NCBI RefSeq assembly: GCF_022968795.1
Contig: NZ_JALJRB010000010.1
Coordinates: 80,971 to 144,970, forward strand
Reading direction: 5' to 3'
Length of the DNA: 64,000 nucleotides
Source: Desulfatitalea alkaliphila
GTDB taxonomy: Bacteria; Desulfobacterota; Desulfobacteria; Desulfobacterales; Desulfosarcinaceae
Part shown: positions 27,345 to 37,352 of the stretch, piece after piece
Numbering within the stretch: the first letter of the stretch is position 1
Layout: each line of letters begins with the position of its first letter
Translations under genes and position numbers: made by a program
The notes under the pieces: generated by a model
What the model was told of the DNA's origin: nothing
Databases searched by the model: none
Seen by the model: only the letters and a program-made list of their open reading frames with translations

Positions 27345-28454
27345 ATGAAACGTGTCGGATTCGTCGGTTGGCGTGGGATGGTCGGATCGGTGCTCATGGA
27401 GCGCATGCGGGCAGAGAACGATTTCAAAGATTTCGACTTCACCTTTTTTTCCACCTCCCAGGCCGGACAACCCGGTCCGGACATCGGCCAGGGAACCCGG
27501 CCGGTGGAAAATGCTATGGTTATTGAACGCCTGGCAACCATGGATATCGTGATTTCCTGCCAAGGCGGTGATTACACGTCGGCCGTTTACCCGAAGCTGC
27601 GGCAAACCGGCTGGAGCGGCTACTGGATAGATGCGGCCTCCACGTTGCGCATGGAAAAGCAGAGCGTCATCATCCTCGATCCGGTCAACCGACCGGTTAT
27701 CGATGCGGCGCTGCACCAAGGCGTCAAGGATTTCATCGGCGGCAACTGCACCGTTTCCCTGATGCTGATGGCCCTGGGGGGGCTCTTCGCCCGCGGCATG
27801 GTCGAATGGTTGACCTCAATGACCTACCAGGCCGCATCGGGCGCCGGCGCGCAGAACATGCGCGAATTGGTGGCCCAGATGCAGTTCATCGGACAAAAGG
27901 CGGCCGATCTGCTGGCCGATCCGGCGGCCTCCATCCTGGCCCTGGACCGCGCGGTCAGCCAAACCTTGTGCGACAGCGGCATGCCCACGCAGGCCTTCGG
28001 CGCCCCTTTAGCGGCCTGCCTGATCCCCTGGATCGATAAACCGATGGCGGACGGCCAAACCCGCGAAGAGTGGAAAGGCTTTGCGGAAGCCAACAAGATA
28101 TTGGATCGCGAAAAAAAACCGATCCCCATCGACGGGCTGTGTGTCCGGGTGGGGGCCATGCGCTGTCACAGCCAAGCGTTTACCGTGCGCTTGACCCGCG
28201 ATGTACCTCTGGACGAGATCGAAGCCATGGTGGCGGAACACAATGAATGGGTGAAGGTGGTGCCCAACGACAAAGAGAGCACCCTGCGCGAGCTGACGCC
28301 GGCCAAGGTGTCCGGCACCCTCACCGTTCCGGTGGGTCGCATGCACAAACTGAATATCGGACCGCGCTACTTGACGGCCTTCTCCGTCGGCGATCAACTG
28401 CTGTGGGGCGCCGCCGAACCGCTGCGACGCATGCTGCGCATCCTTCATGAATAA
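27345..28454 (+). CDS. asd: Aspartate-semialdehyde dehydrogenase
   Basis: 369 aa, the long gamma-proteobacterial form. It reduces aspartyl-phosphate to aspartate semialdehyde, the branch point to lysine, threonine and methionine. [18 protein letters not shown] is the NADP-binding loop; [16 protein letters not shown] carries the catalytic Cys, and a [13 protein letters not shown] block follows. [14 protein letters not shown] holds the active-site His. AAGGAG lies 7 nt upstream of the ATG. The following fabH is on the same strand after 43 bp, perhaps one transcript. Confidence 0.95.
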   Translation: MKRVGFVGWRGMVGSVLMERMRAENDFKDFDFTFFSTSQAGQPGPDIGQGTRPVENAMVIERLATMDIVISCQGGDYTSAVYPKLRQTGWSGYWIDAASTLRMEKQSVIILDPVNRPVIDAALHQGVKDFIGGNCTVSLMLMALGGLFARGMVEWLTSMTYQAASGAGAQNMRELVAQMQFIGQKAADLLADPAASILALDRAVSQTLCDSGMPTQAFGAPLAACLIPWIDKPMADGQTREEWKGFAEANKILDREKKPIPIDGLCVRVGAMRCHSQAFTVRLTRDVPLDEIEAMVAEHNEWVKVVPNDKESTLRELTPAKVSGTLTVPVGRMHKLNIGPRYLTAFSVGDQLLWGAAEPLRRMLRILHE

Positions 28455-28497
28455 GGTTAGGCATCGATACAGATCATAATTGGAGGCACACACCACC

Positions 28498-29490
<993 letters not shown>

Positions 29491-29502
29491 AAGGCGGAAG
29501 CG

Positions 29503-31251
29503 TCAAGGCGCCTGGGTGAAATAGATTTCGACACGCCTGTTTTGGTTGCGACCCTCCGCAGTGGCGTTGGAAGCGATTGGATCGGCGGATCCCATGGCCA
29601 GCACCTCGATGCGATCGGGCGGCGCCCCTTTTCCGACCAGATAGGATTTCACGGCACTGGCCCTGAAGCGCGAAACGCTCTGGTTGTAAGTTTCCGATCC
29701 CGACGAATCGGTATATCCCCGTACCTGCAACATATGATCCGGCTGGGCCTGGAGCTGTAAGGCGATCTGGTTCAGCACGCCGTAGGATGCCTCGTCGATT
29801 TCATTGGAATTGAAGGTGAAGGGAATGGTGATGAGCCGGTTCATCACCGGCGGCGCCTTGATCGGTGCGGAGGGGGCCTCTGCGGCAGCGTCCGTTCGGG
29901 CCTGCCGCCGGTCGGCAACAGCTCTTGGCCCTGACTCCTCCTCTGGCGGTGCGGACATCTCCGCAGCACCAGTTTGCCCGGCCTTGGCCGCGGATATGTC
30001 CGCGGGCTGTTGCACGGGTGGCGCCGCGGGGATGGAACGGGACGCCGTCGCCGCAGGCCGCTCCGAGGATCGGGAAGGCGGGGCGGCCCCGGATTCGGTC
30101 GGCGCCGCTTCCGCCCGCTCACTGTCCGTCAAGGCGGGGACTTGGTTCCGGTCCACCCCATCGACGCCAAAGCGGCCTTGATCGTCGCGCGTGAAACGGG
30201 TGATGAAAAAAGCCGCCAACATCACCAACAACAGCACCACGACCGTATACAGCAATCTGCCGAAGAACCGTCTCACGGAATGGGTGCCCATGCCGTTGTC
30301 CGGGGTGGCCGCACCTCCAACGCGTGCCATGCCTTGGGGCGTACCGGCCGCCGCAACAGATGTACCATCCGAACGGGCCACGGCCCGGGAAATGGAGACG
30401 GTGTCCGGTGCGTGGGCCGTGCCTTCACTTTCCGCCGTGGCCGGGTCATAGGCGATGCGCAGTTCCCGTGCGCACTCTTCGACCATCGCGGCATCCACCA
30501 CCTTGGCATCACGGGCGTAGGCGGTCAACAGGGCGTGATCGGACAAAATGTTGATGAGCCGCGGGATGCCGCCGGAAAAGCGATAGACCGCCTTGACGGC
30601 TTCGGCCTTGAAGATCTCTTTCGTGCTACCGGCCACCTTCAAGCGGTGCCGGATGTATTGCCCCACCTCGGCCGCCGTCAAAGGGTCGATATGGTAGCGG
30701 ACCGTGATGCGCTGGGCCAGGGCCCGGTTCTGCGGTAACGCCAGCAGGGTGTTGAACTCCTGCTGCCCTACGAAAAAAATGTTGATCAGTTTGCGGTCTT
30801 GCAGCTCGATGTTGGACAGCACACGCACATCCTCCATCAAGCGCGGGCTCAACCGCTGACACTCATCGATGATGAGCACCACCTGCTTGCGTTCCGCATA
30901 GCTCTGATGCAGAAAGTCGCGCAGGTGGATGAGAAACGCCCCTTTGCTGTCGAAGGTGCGGTTCATTTTCAAACCGTCGGCCAACAGATTGTAAAAATCC
31001 ATGCTGACCAGATCGGGATCGGGCATGGTGGCCACCACCGTGTCCATGTCCAGGGTGCCGATCAAACGGTTGATGAGCAGGGTTTTACCGGTACCGACTT
31101 CTCCCGTGAGCAACAAAAAACCGCGATTGTCCAGGATACCGTAGCGCAGGGTGGCCAAAGCTTCTTTGTGTTTTTCGCCCAACCAGAGGAACTTGGGATC
31201 GGCGGTGATTTGAAACGGCTTGGTGTTCAACTGAAAATGTTTCAGATACAT
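29503..31251 (-). CDS. ExeA-like AAA ATPase fused to an OmpA peptidoglycan-binding domain
   Basis: 582 aa in three parts. (1) Residues 1-~265: AAA+ ATPase of the ExeA/MshM type, Walker A GEVGTGKT (50-57), Walker B VVLIIDEC (~120), and a C-terminal lid ending in IPRLINILSDHALL. (2) One transmembrane helix (~328-350, LLYTVVVLLLVMLAAFFITRF) and a Pro/Ala-rich periplasmic linker. (3) ~465-582: OmpA/MotB domain with the peptidoglycan-contact stretch VRGYTDSSGSETYNQSVSRFRASAV and the ending NRRVEIYF. The layout spans cytoplasm, membrane and wall. Aeromonas ExeA, which helps secretin assembly, has an analogous but different periplasmic wall-binding domain. ATG 31251 is preferred to GTG 31260. Confidence 0.85.
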   Translation of the reverse strand: MYLKHFQLNTKPFQITADPKFLWLGEKHKEALATLRYGILDNRGFLLLTGEVGTGKTLLINRLIGTLDMDTVVATMPDPDLVSMDFYNLLADGLKMNRTFDSKGAFLIHLRDFLHQSYAERKQVVLIIDECQRLSPRLMEDVRVLSNIELQDRKLINIFFVGQQEFNTLLALPQNRALAQRITVRYHIDPLTAAEVGQYIRHRLKVAGSTKEIFKAEAVKAVYRFSGGIPRLINILSDHALLTAYARDAKVVDAAMVEECARELRIAYDPATAESEGTAHAPDTVSISRAVARSDGTSVAAAGTPQGMARVGGAATPDNGMGTHSVRRFFGRLLYTVVVLLLVMLAAFFITRFTRDDQGRFGVDGVDRNQVPALTDSERAEAAPTESGAAPPSRSSERPAATASRSIPAAPPVQQPADISAAKAGQTGAAEMSAPPEEESGPRAVADRRQARTDAAAEAPSAPIKAPPVMNRLITIPFTFNSNEIDEASYGVLNQIALQLQAQPDHMLQVRGYTDSSGSETYNQSVSRFRASAVKSYLVGKGAPPDRIEVLAMGSADPIASNATAEGRNQNRRVEIYFTQAP

Positions 31252-31303
31252 CGGTGTCACCCATCGCCATGTCGGGGGGTTTCGATTCGGGCCTCGAAAA
31301 GCC

Positions 31304-32059
31304 CTATCTCAATCCCCGCTCCTGTTTGACGGTCTCATATGCTTTCTGGATTTCGCGGAATTTTTCGTGGGCCAGATCGATGAACTCGTCGGGCAGTCCC
31401 TTGCCTGCAATTTTATCGGGATGATAGGACTGCGCCAAGGTGCGGTAGCGTTTTTTGATCGCTTCGTCACTGTCTTCAGGCCGGCATCCCAGCACTTCGT
31501 AGGCTTGGTTCTCGGTTGCCGTGTAGCGGGATTTGATCTGCCGGTAGCGCTGCTCGCCCATTTGAAAAATACGCACCGCGTGCAACAACAGCGCCTCTTC
31601 GGCGCGGTTGACAACACCGTCCGCGACGCTGACACGCACCAGAATATCCATCATCATTTCAATCATTTGGTGATTGTTCTGAAAGCGTTGGTAGAATTGT
31701 AGGGCAAAATCCTCGAAGCGGGCCGGCGATGACAATGCCGCCCGGAAAATATTCAACGCCACCTCCCGCTCCGCCGGACTCAGCTTGAGATCGCGTACGG
31801 CGAAGGCTTCGATGGTGTCGATCTCTTCGTTGCGCACCTGGCCGTCGGCTTGAGCCAGCTTCGCCAGCATTGAAAAGGTGCTGACGAAAAAAGCGAGTTG
31901 TGTCTGCTCGATGCCGGAAAGGTTGCCGGATCGGCCCTGCAGCCCACTCTCTTCGCTGCTGTCGAAGGCGTGCCCGAACACCGCACCGGCAATGGCCCCC
32001 AGCGGCCCGCCCAAGGCGAACCCGATGGTGCCCCCCACGATCTTTCCTACAATACCCAT
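31304..32059 (-). CDS. djlA: DjlA-like co-chaperone (TerB + J domain)
   Basis: 251 aa. A Gly-rich hydrophobic N-terminal segment (GIVGKIVGGTIGFALGGPLGAIAGAVFG) probably anchors it in the membrane. A helical TerB-like domain (~55-165) follows. The C-terminal J domain (~185-251: NQAYEVLGCRPEDSDEAIKKRYRTLAQSYHPDKI) has the H-P-D motif that stimulates DnaK. The same domain order is seen in DjlA. GGAG lies 7 nt before ATG 32059. Divergent from the next plus-strand gene across a palindrome. Confidence 0.85.
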   Translation of the reverse strand: MGIVGKIVGGTIGFALGGPLGAIAGAVFGHAFDSSEESGLQGRSGNLSGIEQTQLAFFVSTFSMLAKLAQADGQVRNEEIDTIEAFAVRDLKLSPAEREVALNIFRAALSSPARFEDFALQFYQRFQNNHQMIEMMMDILVRVSVADGVVNRAEEALLLHAVRIFQMGEQRYRQIKSRYTATENQAYEVLGCRPEDSDEAIKKRYRTLAQSYHPDKIAGKGLPDEFIDLAHEKFREIQKAYETVKQERGLR

Positions 32060-32112
32060 GTCCGATCTCCACTCTGATTCGTGCTGCCGCCTGTCTAACA
32101 CATTGCCGTTGT

Positions 32113-32147
32113 AAGAATAAAGCGCTAATATAATCATCTTTATTCTT
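32113..32147. promoter_or_regulatory. 10-bp inverted repeat in a divergent promoter region
   Basis: AAGAATAAAG (32113-32122) and its exact complement CTTTATTCTT (32138-32147) enclose 15 bp that contain TATAAT at 32129-32134. It lies in the 160-bp A/T-rich gap between djlA (minus) and a membrane-protein gene (plus). Best read as an operator over divergent promoters. Confidence 0.45.
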
Positions 32148-32219
32148 GATTAACCCTCAATTCATCGGTATTATTAATTAATTTTTATCACAACAGCACG
32201 GAAGGATGGGAGGAAGCCG

Positions 32220-32999
32220 ATGTTCGCTTGGTGGCACAACATCGAATCGGTGGCGGGCTTCAATGGGTGGATGCAGGTTCTGGCCATGATCGGCGCGGCC
32301 TTGACAACCGTAAGCGTACTGCTGCTTTGGGCACAAGGCAATCGCCTGGGGCGGCATGTCGGCGACAGGGAGGCTGCCGCCCGCAACAAGATCAAGGCGG
32401 TGGAAAAGGCGGCCGAACAGATCCGCAAGGAGTTGCTGGCCACCCAGCAAAACCAGGACATTGTCGAGCAAAAGCGCCGCTTGGCGGAAATGGACGCCGG
32501 GGCCTTGCGCAAGGAGATGGAGCAGATCCGCAAGCGCTACGCCGATGCCGAAGGGGCCCTCAAAAATCGGATCGACGAATTGAAGGACATCAACACCACC
32601 CGGGGCCGCGCCGGCACCACCCAACCCGTGGCGCCGCCGGTCAAAAAGGAGATGCTCGACAGCCAGCAGCGCAAAATGTTGGTCAAACTGCTCAGCGGCG
32701 GCCCCAAAGGGGATCTGGACATCATTTCGGTGCTCGGCAATCCCGCTTCCTACGCCATGGCAAACGAGTTGAAGGCGCTCTTCGAAGACCAGGGATGGGC
32801 CGCCTCGGAAATCATCCAAAGCGCCTTTTCCCATCCGCCCCAAGGCTTGGTGCTGACGATCCACAGCAAAGCCACCGCACCTTCCTATGCCAAGTTTCTC
32901 CAAAGAACACTGACCACCGCAGGCCTTCCGGTATCGGCGCAGGTGAGCGCCAAGTATCCCGAATGGTCCATGTCCATGATCGTCGGCGAACCTGATTAG
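32220..32999 (+). CDS. Membrane-anchored coiled-coil protein of unknown function
   Basis: 259 aa, not recognised. One transmembrane helix near the N-terminus (~15-38, WMQVLAMIGAALTTVSVLLLWAQG). A charged coiled coil (~48-120, rich in K-A-V-E-K-A-A-E-Q-I-type heptads) leads to a compact C-terminal alpha/beta domain (~140-259: MLVKLLSGGPKGDLDIISVLGNPASYAMANELKALFEDQGW) reminiscent of sensory or small-molecule domains, without a nameable family. GGGAGG sits 6 nt upstream of the ATG. Another single-helix protein follows after 160 bp. Confidence 0.65.
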   Translation: MFAWWHNIESVAGFNGWMQVLAMIGAALTTVSVLLLWAQGNRLGRHVGDREAAARNKIKAVEKAAEQIRKELLATQQNQDIVEQKRRLAEMDAGALRKEMEQIRKRYADAEGALKNRIDELKDINTTRGRAGTTQPVAPPVKKEMLDSQQRKMLVKLLSGGPKGDLDIISVLGNPASYAMANELKALFEDQGWAASEIIQSAFSHPPQGLVLTIHSKATAPSYAKFLQRTLTTAGLPVSAQVSAKYPEWSMSMIVGEPD

Positions 33000-33163
33000 C
33001 CCGTCCTGCCGGCATATCCCATGGAAGGCTGCTCATGAATCGATCCCATATCGACAATCACTCAGGCGCGCAAAGCGATCCCGACCACCACCGCACGTTT
33101 CGCCGTGCATGGCCCACCCGGGCGTTCGACATGTAGCCGGGCGCATAGCAGGGGAGTTGCATC

Positions 33164-34015
33164 ATGACCCATTCGGTTCAAACCAGCGAACATCTCAAAG
33201 CCGTCTTTCGCAAACGCCAGATCCTGACTGTTGTCTGCGCGCTGTTCACCATTGCCGCCGCTCTGCTGGCGGCCCTGTCCGGCCTGCAATTGAAGCAATT
33301 GCGCCAGGCGCAGGAGCAACAGGCCCGAACCGAAGCGCAAACGGCGGTGATGCCGCAAGCCGTCGACCCGGCACGAACGGCACTGGAAAAAGATCTGGAT
33401 ACGGCTTCCCGGGCTTTGGCCGACGCCCAACGCCAATTGGCCACCGAGCGGGAAAACGTACGCCGCTTGATGGAGCGCATCACCGGATTGGAGCGCCAAT
33501 TGTCCGTGGCGACGGCCAAGGCGCTGCAGCAGGCGGAAAAAGCCCAACCCCCGAAAGCGCCGCAACCGCCCCCTCAGCCTGCCCCACAACGCAAACCCGC
33601 ACCCGCGACAACTGCACCGGCGCCTCCCGCCGCGCCGGCAACGCCACCCGTGCCCGCACCGACCCCCGAAAACCAATCGCTGACACCCCCACAGCCGGAA
33701 CCCACGCCCGCACCGCAAACGGCGCCGGAACCCCCCGCCGCGCCTCAGCCGGCGGTGGAAACGGCACCGCCACCGTCGGCGCCAAGCGAAGAAGCACCGG
33801 CAGACCAACCGTCCGATACGCAAGATGCGGTCACCCCACCGCAGTCATCGGCGCCCGCGCCCGCGCGGGAAGCCCCTGGCGACCAACAGGCATCTACTGC
33901 AACCGCCGCGCCCTCCGCGGAATCGGCTGAAAATCCCGCCGCGACAGGCGAGACGGCAACTAAAGAGGGGGGCATCGTCGAGACACCGCTCGATCCCGCC
34001 CCCCTTGCGCAATAG
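33164..34015 (+). CDS. Membrane protein with coiled coil and long Pro/Ala tail
   Basis: 283 aa, function unknown. A basic N-terminus and one transmembrane helix (~20-42) precede a short coiled coil (~45-120, QLRQAQEQQARTEAQ and later REN-V-R-R-L). The second half is almost entirely Pro, Ala, Gln, Thr and Glu, i.e. disordered and probably periplasmic. Composition gives no fold. GGGAG lies 7 nt before the ATG. It follows the coiled-coil protein at 32220-32999 on the same strand, and the two may be partners in the envelope. Its end nearly abuts the convergent fadH-like gene. Confidence 0.6.
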   Translation: MTHSVQTSEHLKAVFRKRQILTVVCALFTIAAALLAALSGLQLKQLRQAQEQQARTEAQTAVMPQAVDPARTALEKDLDTASRALADAQRQLATERENVRRLMERITGLERQLSVATAKALQQAEKAQPPKAPQPPPQPAPQRKPAPATTAPAPPAAPATPPVPAPTPENQSLTPPQPEPTPAPQTAPEPPAAPQPAVETAPPPSAPSEEAPADQPSDTQDAVTPPQSSAPAPAREAPGDQQASTATAAPSAESAENPAATGETATKEGGIVETPLDPAPLAQ

Positions 34016-34029
34016 CTTTTTATGCTTGC

Positions 34030-36033
34030 CTAAACCTCACGACCTGCGGCAAAGCCCTGATGGATGGCATCGATGGCCTGGGCCACTTGGCGTGCATCCC
34101 CCACCACTTGATGAGCGATCCCCTTGGCTGACAGCAGTTCCGAAAGAGGGTCTTCGGATCGGGCCCCGGCGGCCAGGACGATGGTGTCGGCGGCGATCTC
34201 CTCGGTGCCTCGCGACCCTTCGATCCGGATGCCGCTCGGTGTAATTTCCAGCGCCTTTGTGGCGGCCATCCGCTTGACGGCACTGCGATCCAGTTCCTGG
34301 AACATGCACCATTTGGTGGAGCGGCCGATATCCTTGCCGATGGCCTCCAGCATCTCGATCAGCAACACCTGCTTGGTGCCGCGGGTGGCCAGTTCGTAGA
34401 GGGATTCCGGATCTTCAGCCCGATTGATCAGCAGAAACTTGACGGCGTCGCCGTCCAAGGTTCCCTTTTCGGCCAAAAACATGGCGGTTTCCACCCCTAC
34501 CGCGCCTCCGCCGACCACCACCACGCGTCGGCCGGTATGGGCCTTGTTCAGCAGCACATCCCAGGCCTGGACCACATGGGGCTGGTCGGCGCCGGGAATG
34601 GGCGGCTGTATCGGCCGGGCGCCTGTGGCGATGATTACCGCGTCGGGCTGTTCCAATACCAACACCGCTTCGTCCACCGCCTTACCCAGACGGACCGTGA
34701 CCGGGCTGACGGCGATCTGTTGCGCCAAATCATCGGCCAAAACGCCGAATTCGGCGCGTCCCGGAGGGGCCGCAGCCAGGTGCAGCTGGCCACCCAAACG
34801 ATCGGCCTTTTCATACAGCGTTACTGCATGTCCCCGCTCGGCCGCCGCCAGGGCGGCACTCATGCCGGCGGGCCCGCCGCCGGCCACCAACACCTTCTTG
34901 ACCGCCGGGGCCTTCTCGATTCGGGTTTCCTCTTCCCTGCCGGCCCGGGGGTTGCACAGGCACTCCACCGGTTTCAGTTTGAACAGGTTGTCGAAGCAGC
35001 CCTGGGCGCAGGCGATGCAGTGGATGATCTCCCTCTCGCGACCGGTGCGCGCCTTTTCCGGCAGGTAGGGATCGACAATCAGGCTCCGCCCCATGGCCAC
35101 CATGTCGCACATGCCGTCACCGATCATGTCGCGGGCCGTCAGGGGGTCGTTGATGCGGTGGGAGGCGATCACCGGCACCGGCACCAGCTCCTTGATCCCC
35201 CTTGCCAGATAGGCGAACACCCCGCGCGGCACGGCGGTCACGATCTGGGGCACCCGCGCCTCGTGCCAGCCCACGTTGATGCAAAGCGCATCCACACCGG
35301 CCCTTTCGACCAATGCCTTGGCATAGGCCTGCAACTCTTGGCGTCCCTGCCCGCCCGGCATGAAATCGTTTCCGTTCATGCGCACGATCACCGGGAAGGC
35401 GGCACCGACCGCTGCCCGGATGGCCTGCATCACCTCCAGGCCGAAGCGCATCCGGTTTTCCAGGTCGCCACCATACTCGTCTTCGCGCTGATTGGTCAGG
35501 GGCGAAAGAAATTCGCTGATCAGGTATCCCGTGCCGCTCAGCACCTCCACAGCATCGAACCCGGCCTTCTTGACCCGCAATGCCGCCTGGGCGAATGCGT
35601 CCACGATTTGCCCGATCTCCGCCACGGTAAGGGCGCGGGGCGTCTCACGGGTCATGCGCGAAGCGATGGCCGAAGGCGCCACCGGCTGCCGACCGTCCAG
35701 GAAAAAGGAGCTGTTGTAGCGGCCCGCATGATTGAGCTGCACCGCCGCCCGGGCCCCGTTCTCCTTGATGGCGGATGCCAGCCGCGCCAGACCGGGAATG
35801 AACCGGTCATCGTGAGCGCCGATATTGAGCACATTGCCGGAGAGCTCGTCCACGGTGGCGTAGCCCACCACGATCATGCCCGCCCCGCCCCGAGCCCGCT
35901 CGGCGTAAAAATCCACCAATCGCGGCGTCACCTCGAACTGGTCCGCCATTCCCATGTGCATGGCCGGCATGTAAAAGCGGTTTTTCACTTCCAACTGATT
36001 GATCAAGATCGGTTCAAACAACGGATCGGCCAC
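34030..36033 (-). CDS. fadH: FadH-type 2,4-dienoyl-CoA reductase
   Basis: 667 aa, as E. coli FadH. N-terminal Old-Yellow-Enzyme barrel (~1-330) with FadH-specific VEVLSGTGYLISEFLSPLTNQREDEYGG (active-site Tyr of GYL) and INVGWHEARVPQIVTAVPRGVFAY (active-site His of GWHEAR). Next come 4Fe-4S cysteines in CIACAQGCFDNLFKLKPVECLCNP. The C-terminal FAD/NAD half (~375-667) has VLVAGGGPAGMSAALAAAERGH and VVVVGGGAVGVETAMFLAEKG. It would reduce 2,4-dienoyl-CoA during unsaturated fatty-acid oxidation; related anaerobic enzymes take other enoyl-CoA substrates. GTG start with GGGGG 5 nt upstream. Not in an operon with neighbours. Confidence 0.87.
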   Translation of the reverse strand: MADPLFEPILINQLEVKNRFYMPAMHMGMADQFEVTPRLVDFYAERARGGAGMIVVGYATVDELSGNVLNIGAHDDRFIPGLARLASAIKENGARAAVQLNHAGRYNSSFFLDGRQPVAPSAIASRMTRETPRALTVAEIGQIVDAFAQAALRVKKAGFDAVEVLSGTGYLISEFLSPLTNQREDEYGGDLENRMRFGLEVMQAIRAAVGAAFPVIVRMNGNDFMPGGQGRQELQAYAKALVERAGVDALCINVGWHEARVPQIVTAVPRGVFAYLARGIKELVPVPVIASHRINDPLTARDMIGDGMCDMVAMGRSLIVDPYLPEKARTGREREIIHCIACAQGCFDNLFKLKPVECLCNPRAGREEETRIEKAPAVKKVLVAGGGPAGMSAALAAAERGHAVTLYEKADRLGGQLHLAAAPPGRAEFGVLADDLAQQIAVSPVTVRLGKAVDEAVLVLEQPDAVIIATGARPIQPPIPGADQPHVVQAWDVLLNKAHTGRRVVVVGGGAVGVETAMFLAEKGTLDGDAVKFLLINRAEDPESLYELATRGTKQVLLIEMLEAIGKDIGRSTKWCMFQELDRSAVKRMAATKALEITPSGIRIEGSRGTEEIAADTIVLAAGARSEDPLSELLSAKGIAHQVVGDARQVAQAIDAIHQGFAAGREV

Positions 36034-36183
36034 TACAACCCCCTTTTGGTTCGCGTTCCGGATGCGGCGGTCAAGGGATTCATGGAACAGGTCCTTTTTC
36101 CCTTGCCTCGCCGAAAGTTCGATTCTATATTGCGCGGGCGCGAAAACTTGGTCGCGCGGATCGGCTTAGAGAAAGGATAATTC

Positions 36184-36792
36184 ATGTCATCTGACAGCCA
36201 AAAACGCAAGGGTTACGTCAAAACGGAAAATGTGATCCTGCTCTTTTTTGTGGCCCTGGCCGTGGGTTTCGTCGGTGGGGTGGTGTTCAGCGCCTACCGT
36301 GCGGTGGGCAACCTGCCCATGGGAGCCGCCGACGGTGGCGTCAATCCCATGGCAGCGCAGCAGCGGGCCATGATCGAATCCCTGGTGGCGCAAACCGAAA
36401 CCGACCCCACCGATGTAAGCGCCTGGACCCAACTGGGCCACCTCTACTTCGACAGCGGCGAACCGGAAAAGGCGATCGCGGCCTATGAACGCTCCCTGGC
36501 TCTGGATGCCGACCGGCCGGATGTGTGGACCGACCTGGGGGTGATGTACCGCCGCGGGGGCGACCCGCGCAAGGCGGTGGAAACCTTCGACCGGGTACTG
36601 GCCATGGAGGGCGACCATGAAATCGCTCTCTACAACAAAGGGGTGGTCCTGATGCACGATCTCAACGACCTGGACGGCGCCCTGTCCGCCTGGGAACAGT
36701 TGCTGGCCGCCAACCCCGATGCCCGGACCCCATCGGGCGACGCGCTGAGGGACATCGTCGCCCAGATTCGGCGCAACCCGCGCACCAATTGA
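36184..36792 (+). CDS. Membrane-anchored TPR protein
   Basis: 202 aa. Transmembrane helix near the N-terminus (~16-38, NVILLFFVALAVGFVGGVVFSAY), then about three tetratricopeptide repeats (WTQLGHLYFDSGEPEKAIAAYERSLALDADRPD, VWTDLGVMYRRGGDPRKAVETFDRVLAMEGDHE, ALYNKGVVLMHDLNDLDGALSAWEQLL). The anchor-plus-TPR layout resembles the TPR part of CcmH/NrfG cytochrome c maturation proteins. No other ccm gene is nearby, so a general scaffold role is as likely. AAAGGA precedes the ATG. The next gene overlaps or nearly abuts it. Confidence 0.78.
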   Translation: MSSDSQKRKGYVKTENVILLFFVALAVGFVGGVVFSAYRAVGNLPMGAADGGVNPMAAQQRAMIESLVAQTETDPTDVSAWTQLGHLYFDSGEPEKAIAAYERSLALDADRPDVWTDLGVMYRRGGDPRKAVETFDRVLAMEGDHEIALYNKGVVLMHDLNDLDGALSAWEQLLAANPDARTPSGDALRDIVAQIRRNPRTN

Positions 36793-36815
36793 TGCCCCAT
36801 CGACGGGAACAGCCC

Positions 36816-37343
36816 ATGCACCCCCATGTCAACCAACGCCGCACCATCCGCCATGGCCGCGTTTTTGAGATTACGGTGGAGAACGTCACCCTGGCCAACG
36901 GGGTGACCATCGATCTGGAAATCATCCGCCATCCCGGTGCGGCGGCCATCGTGCCGTTGCTCGAAGACCGCCGGGTGGTGATGCTCAAGCAGTACCGACA
37001 TGCCGTTGGCCGTTACATGTGGGAAATTCCGGCCGGTACGGTGGACCGACAGGAGTCCCCCATGGCCTGCGCCCGGCGCGAGTTGGTCGAAGAGACCGGT
37101 TACAGCGCCGCCGTCTGGGAAACCCTGGGGGCTGTACAACCGGTGCCGGGTTATTCGGATGAAACCATCCACCTGTTTCTGGCCCGTGATTTGACGCCGG
37201 CCCGGCAGCATTTGGATGCGGATGAAATTTTGGAAGTCCACCCCCTGCCCCTGGATGAGGTGGTGGCCATGATCGCCGACGGGCGCATCCAGGATGCCAA
37301 AACCATTGCCGCCATGTTTTTGGTGCAGCAAAGGCGGATCTGA
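36816..37343 (+). CDS. nudF: Nudix hydrolase, ADP-ribose pyrophosphatase-like
   Basis: 175 aa. Complete Nudix box G-T-V-D-R-Q-E-(7)-R-E-L-V-E-E-T-G-Y at ~75-97. The flanks AAIVPLLEDRRVVMLKQYRHAVGRYMWEIPAGT and VPGYSDETIHLFLARDL match the ADP-ribose diphosphatase subgroup, which cleaves ADP-ribose to AMP and ribose phosphate. ATG 36816 has GGGAA 6 nt upstream; an ATG at 36792 overlaps the preceding stop and lacks a ribosome site. Likely co-transcribed with the TPR gene. Confidence 0.87.
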   Translation: MHPHVNQRRTIRHGRVFEITVENVTLANGVTIDLEIIRHPGAAAIVPLLEDRRVVMLKQYRHAVGRYMWEIPAGTVDRQESPMACARRELVEETGYSAAVWETLGAVQPVPGYSDETIHLFLARDLTPARQHLDADEILEVHPLPLDEVVAMIADGRIQDAKTIAAMFLVQQRRI

Positions 37344-37352
37344 TCTACTTTT

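Noticed and set aside
33035..33136. 33-codon open frame with GGAAGG upstream, between two membrane-protein genes
   Set aside because: Too short to judge, no similarity, no membrane helix; kept only as a note.
34537..36180. 547-codon plus-strand open frame opposite fadH
   Set aside because: Low-complexity His/Gly/Gln-rich translation typical of an antisense shadow; FadH on the minus strand has all motifs.
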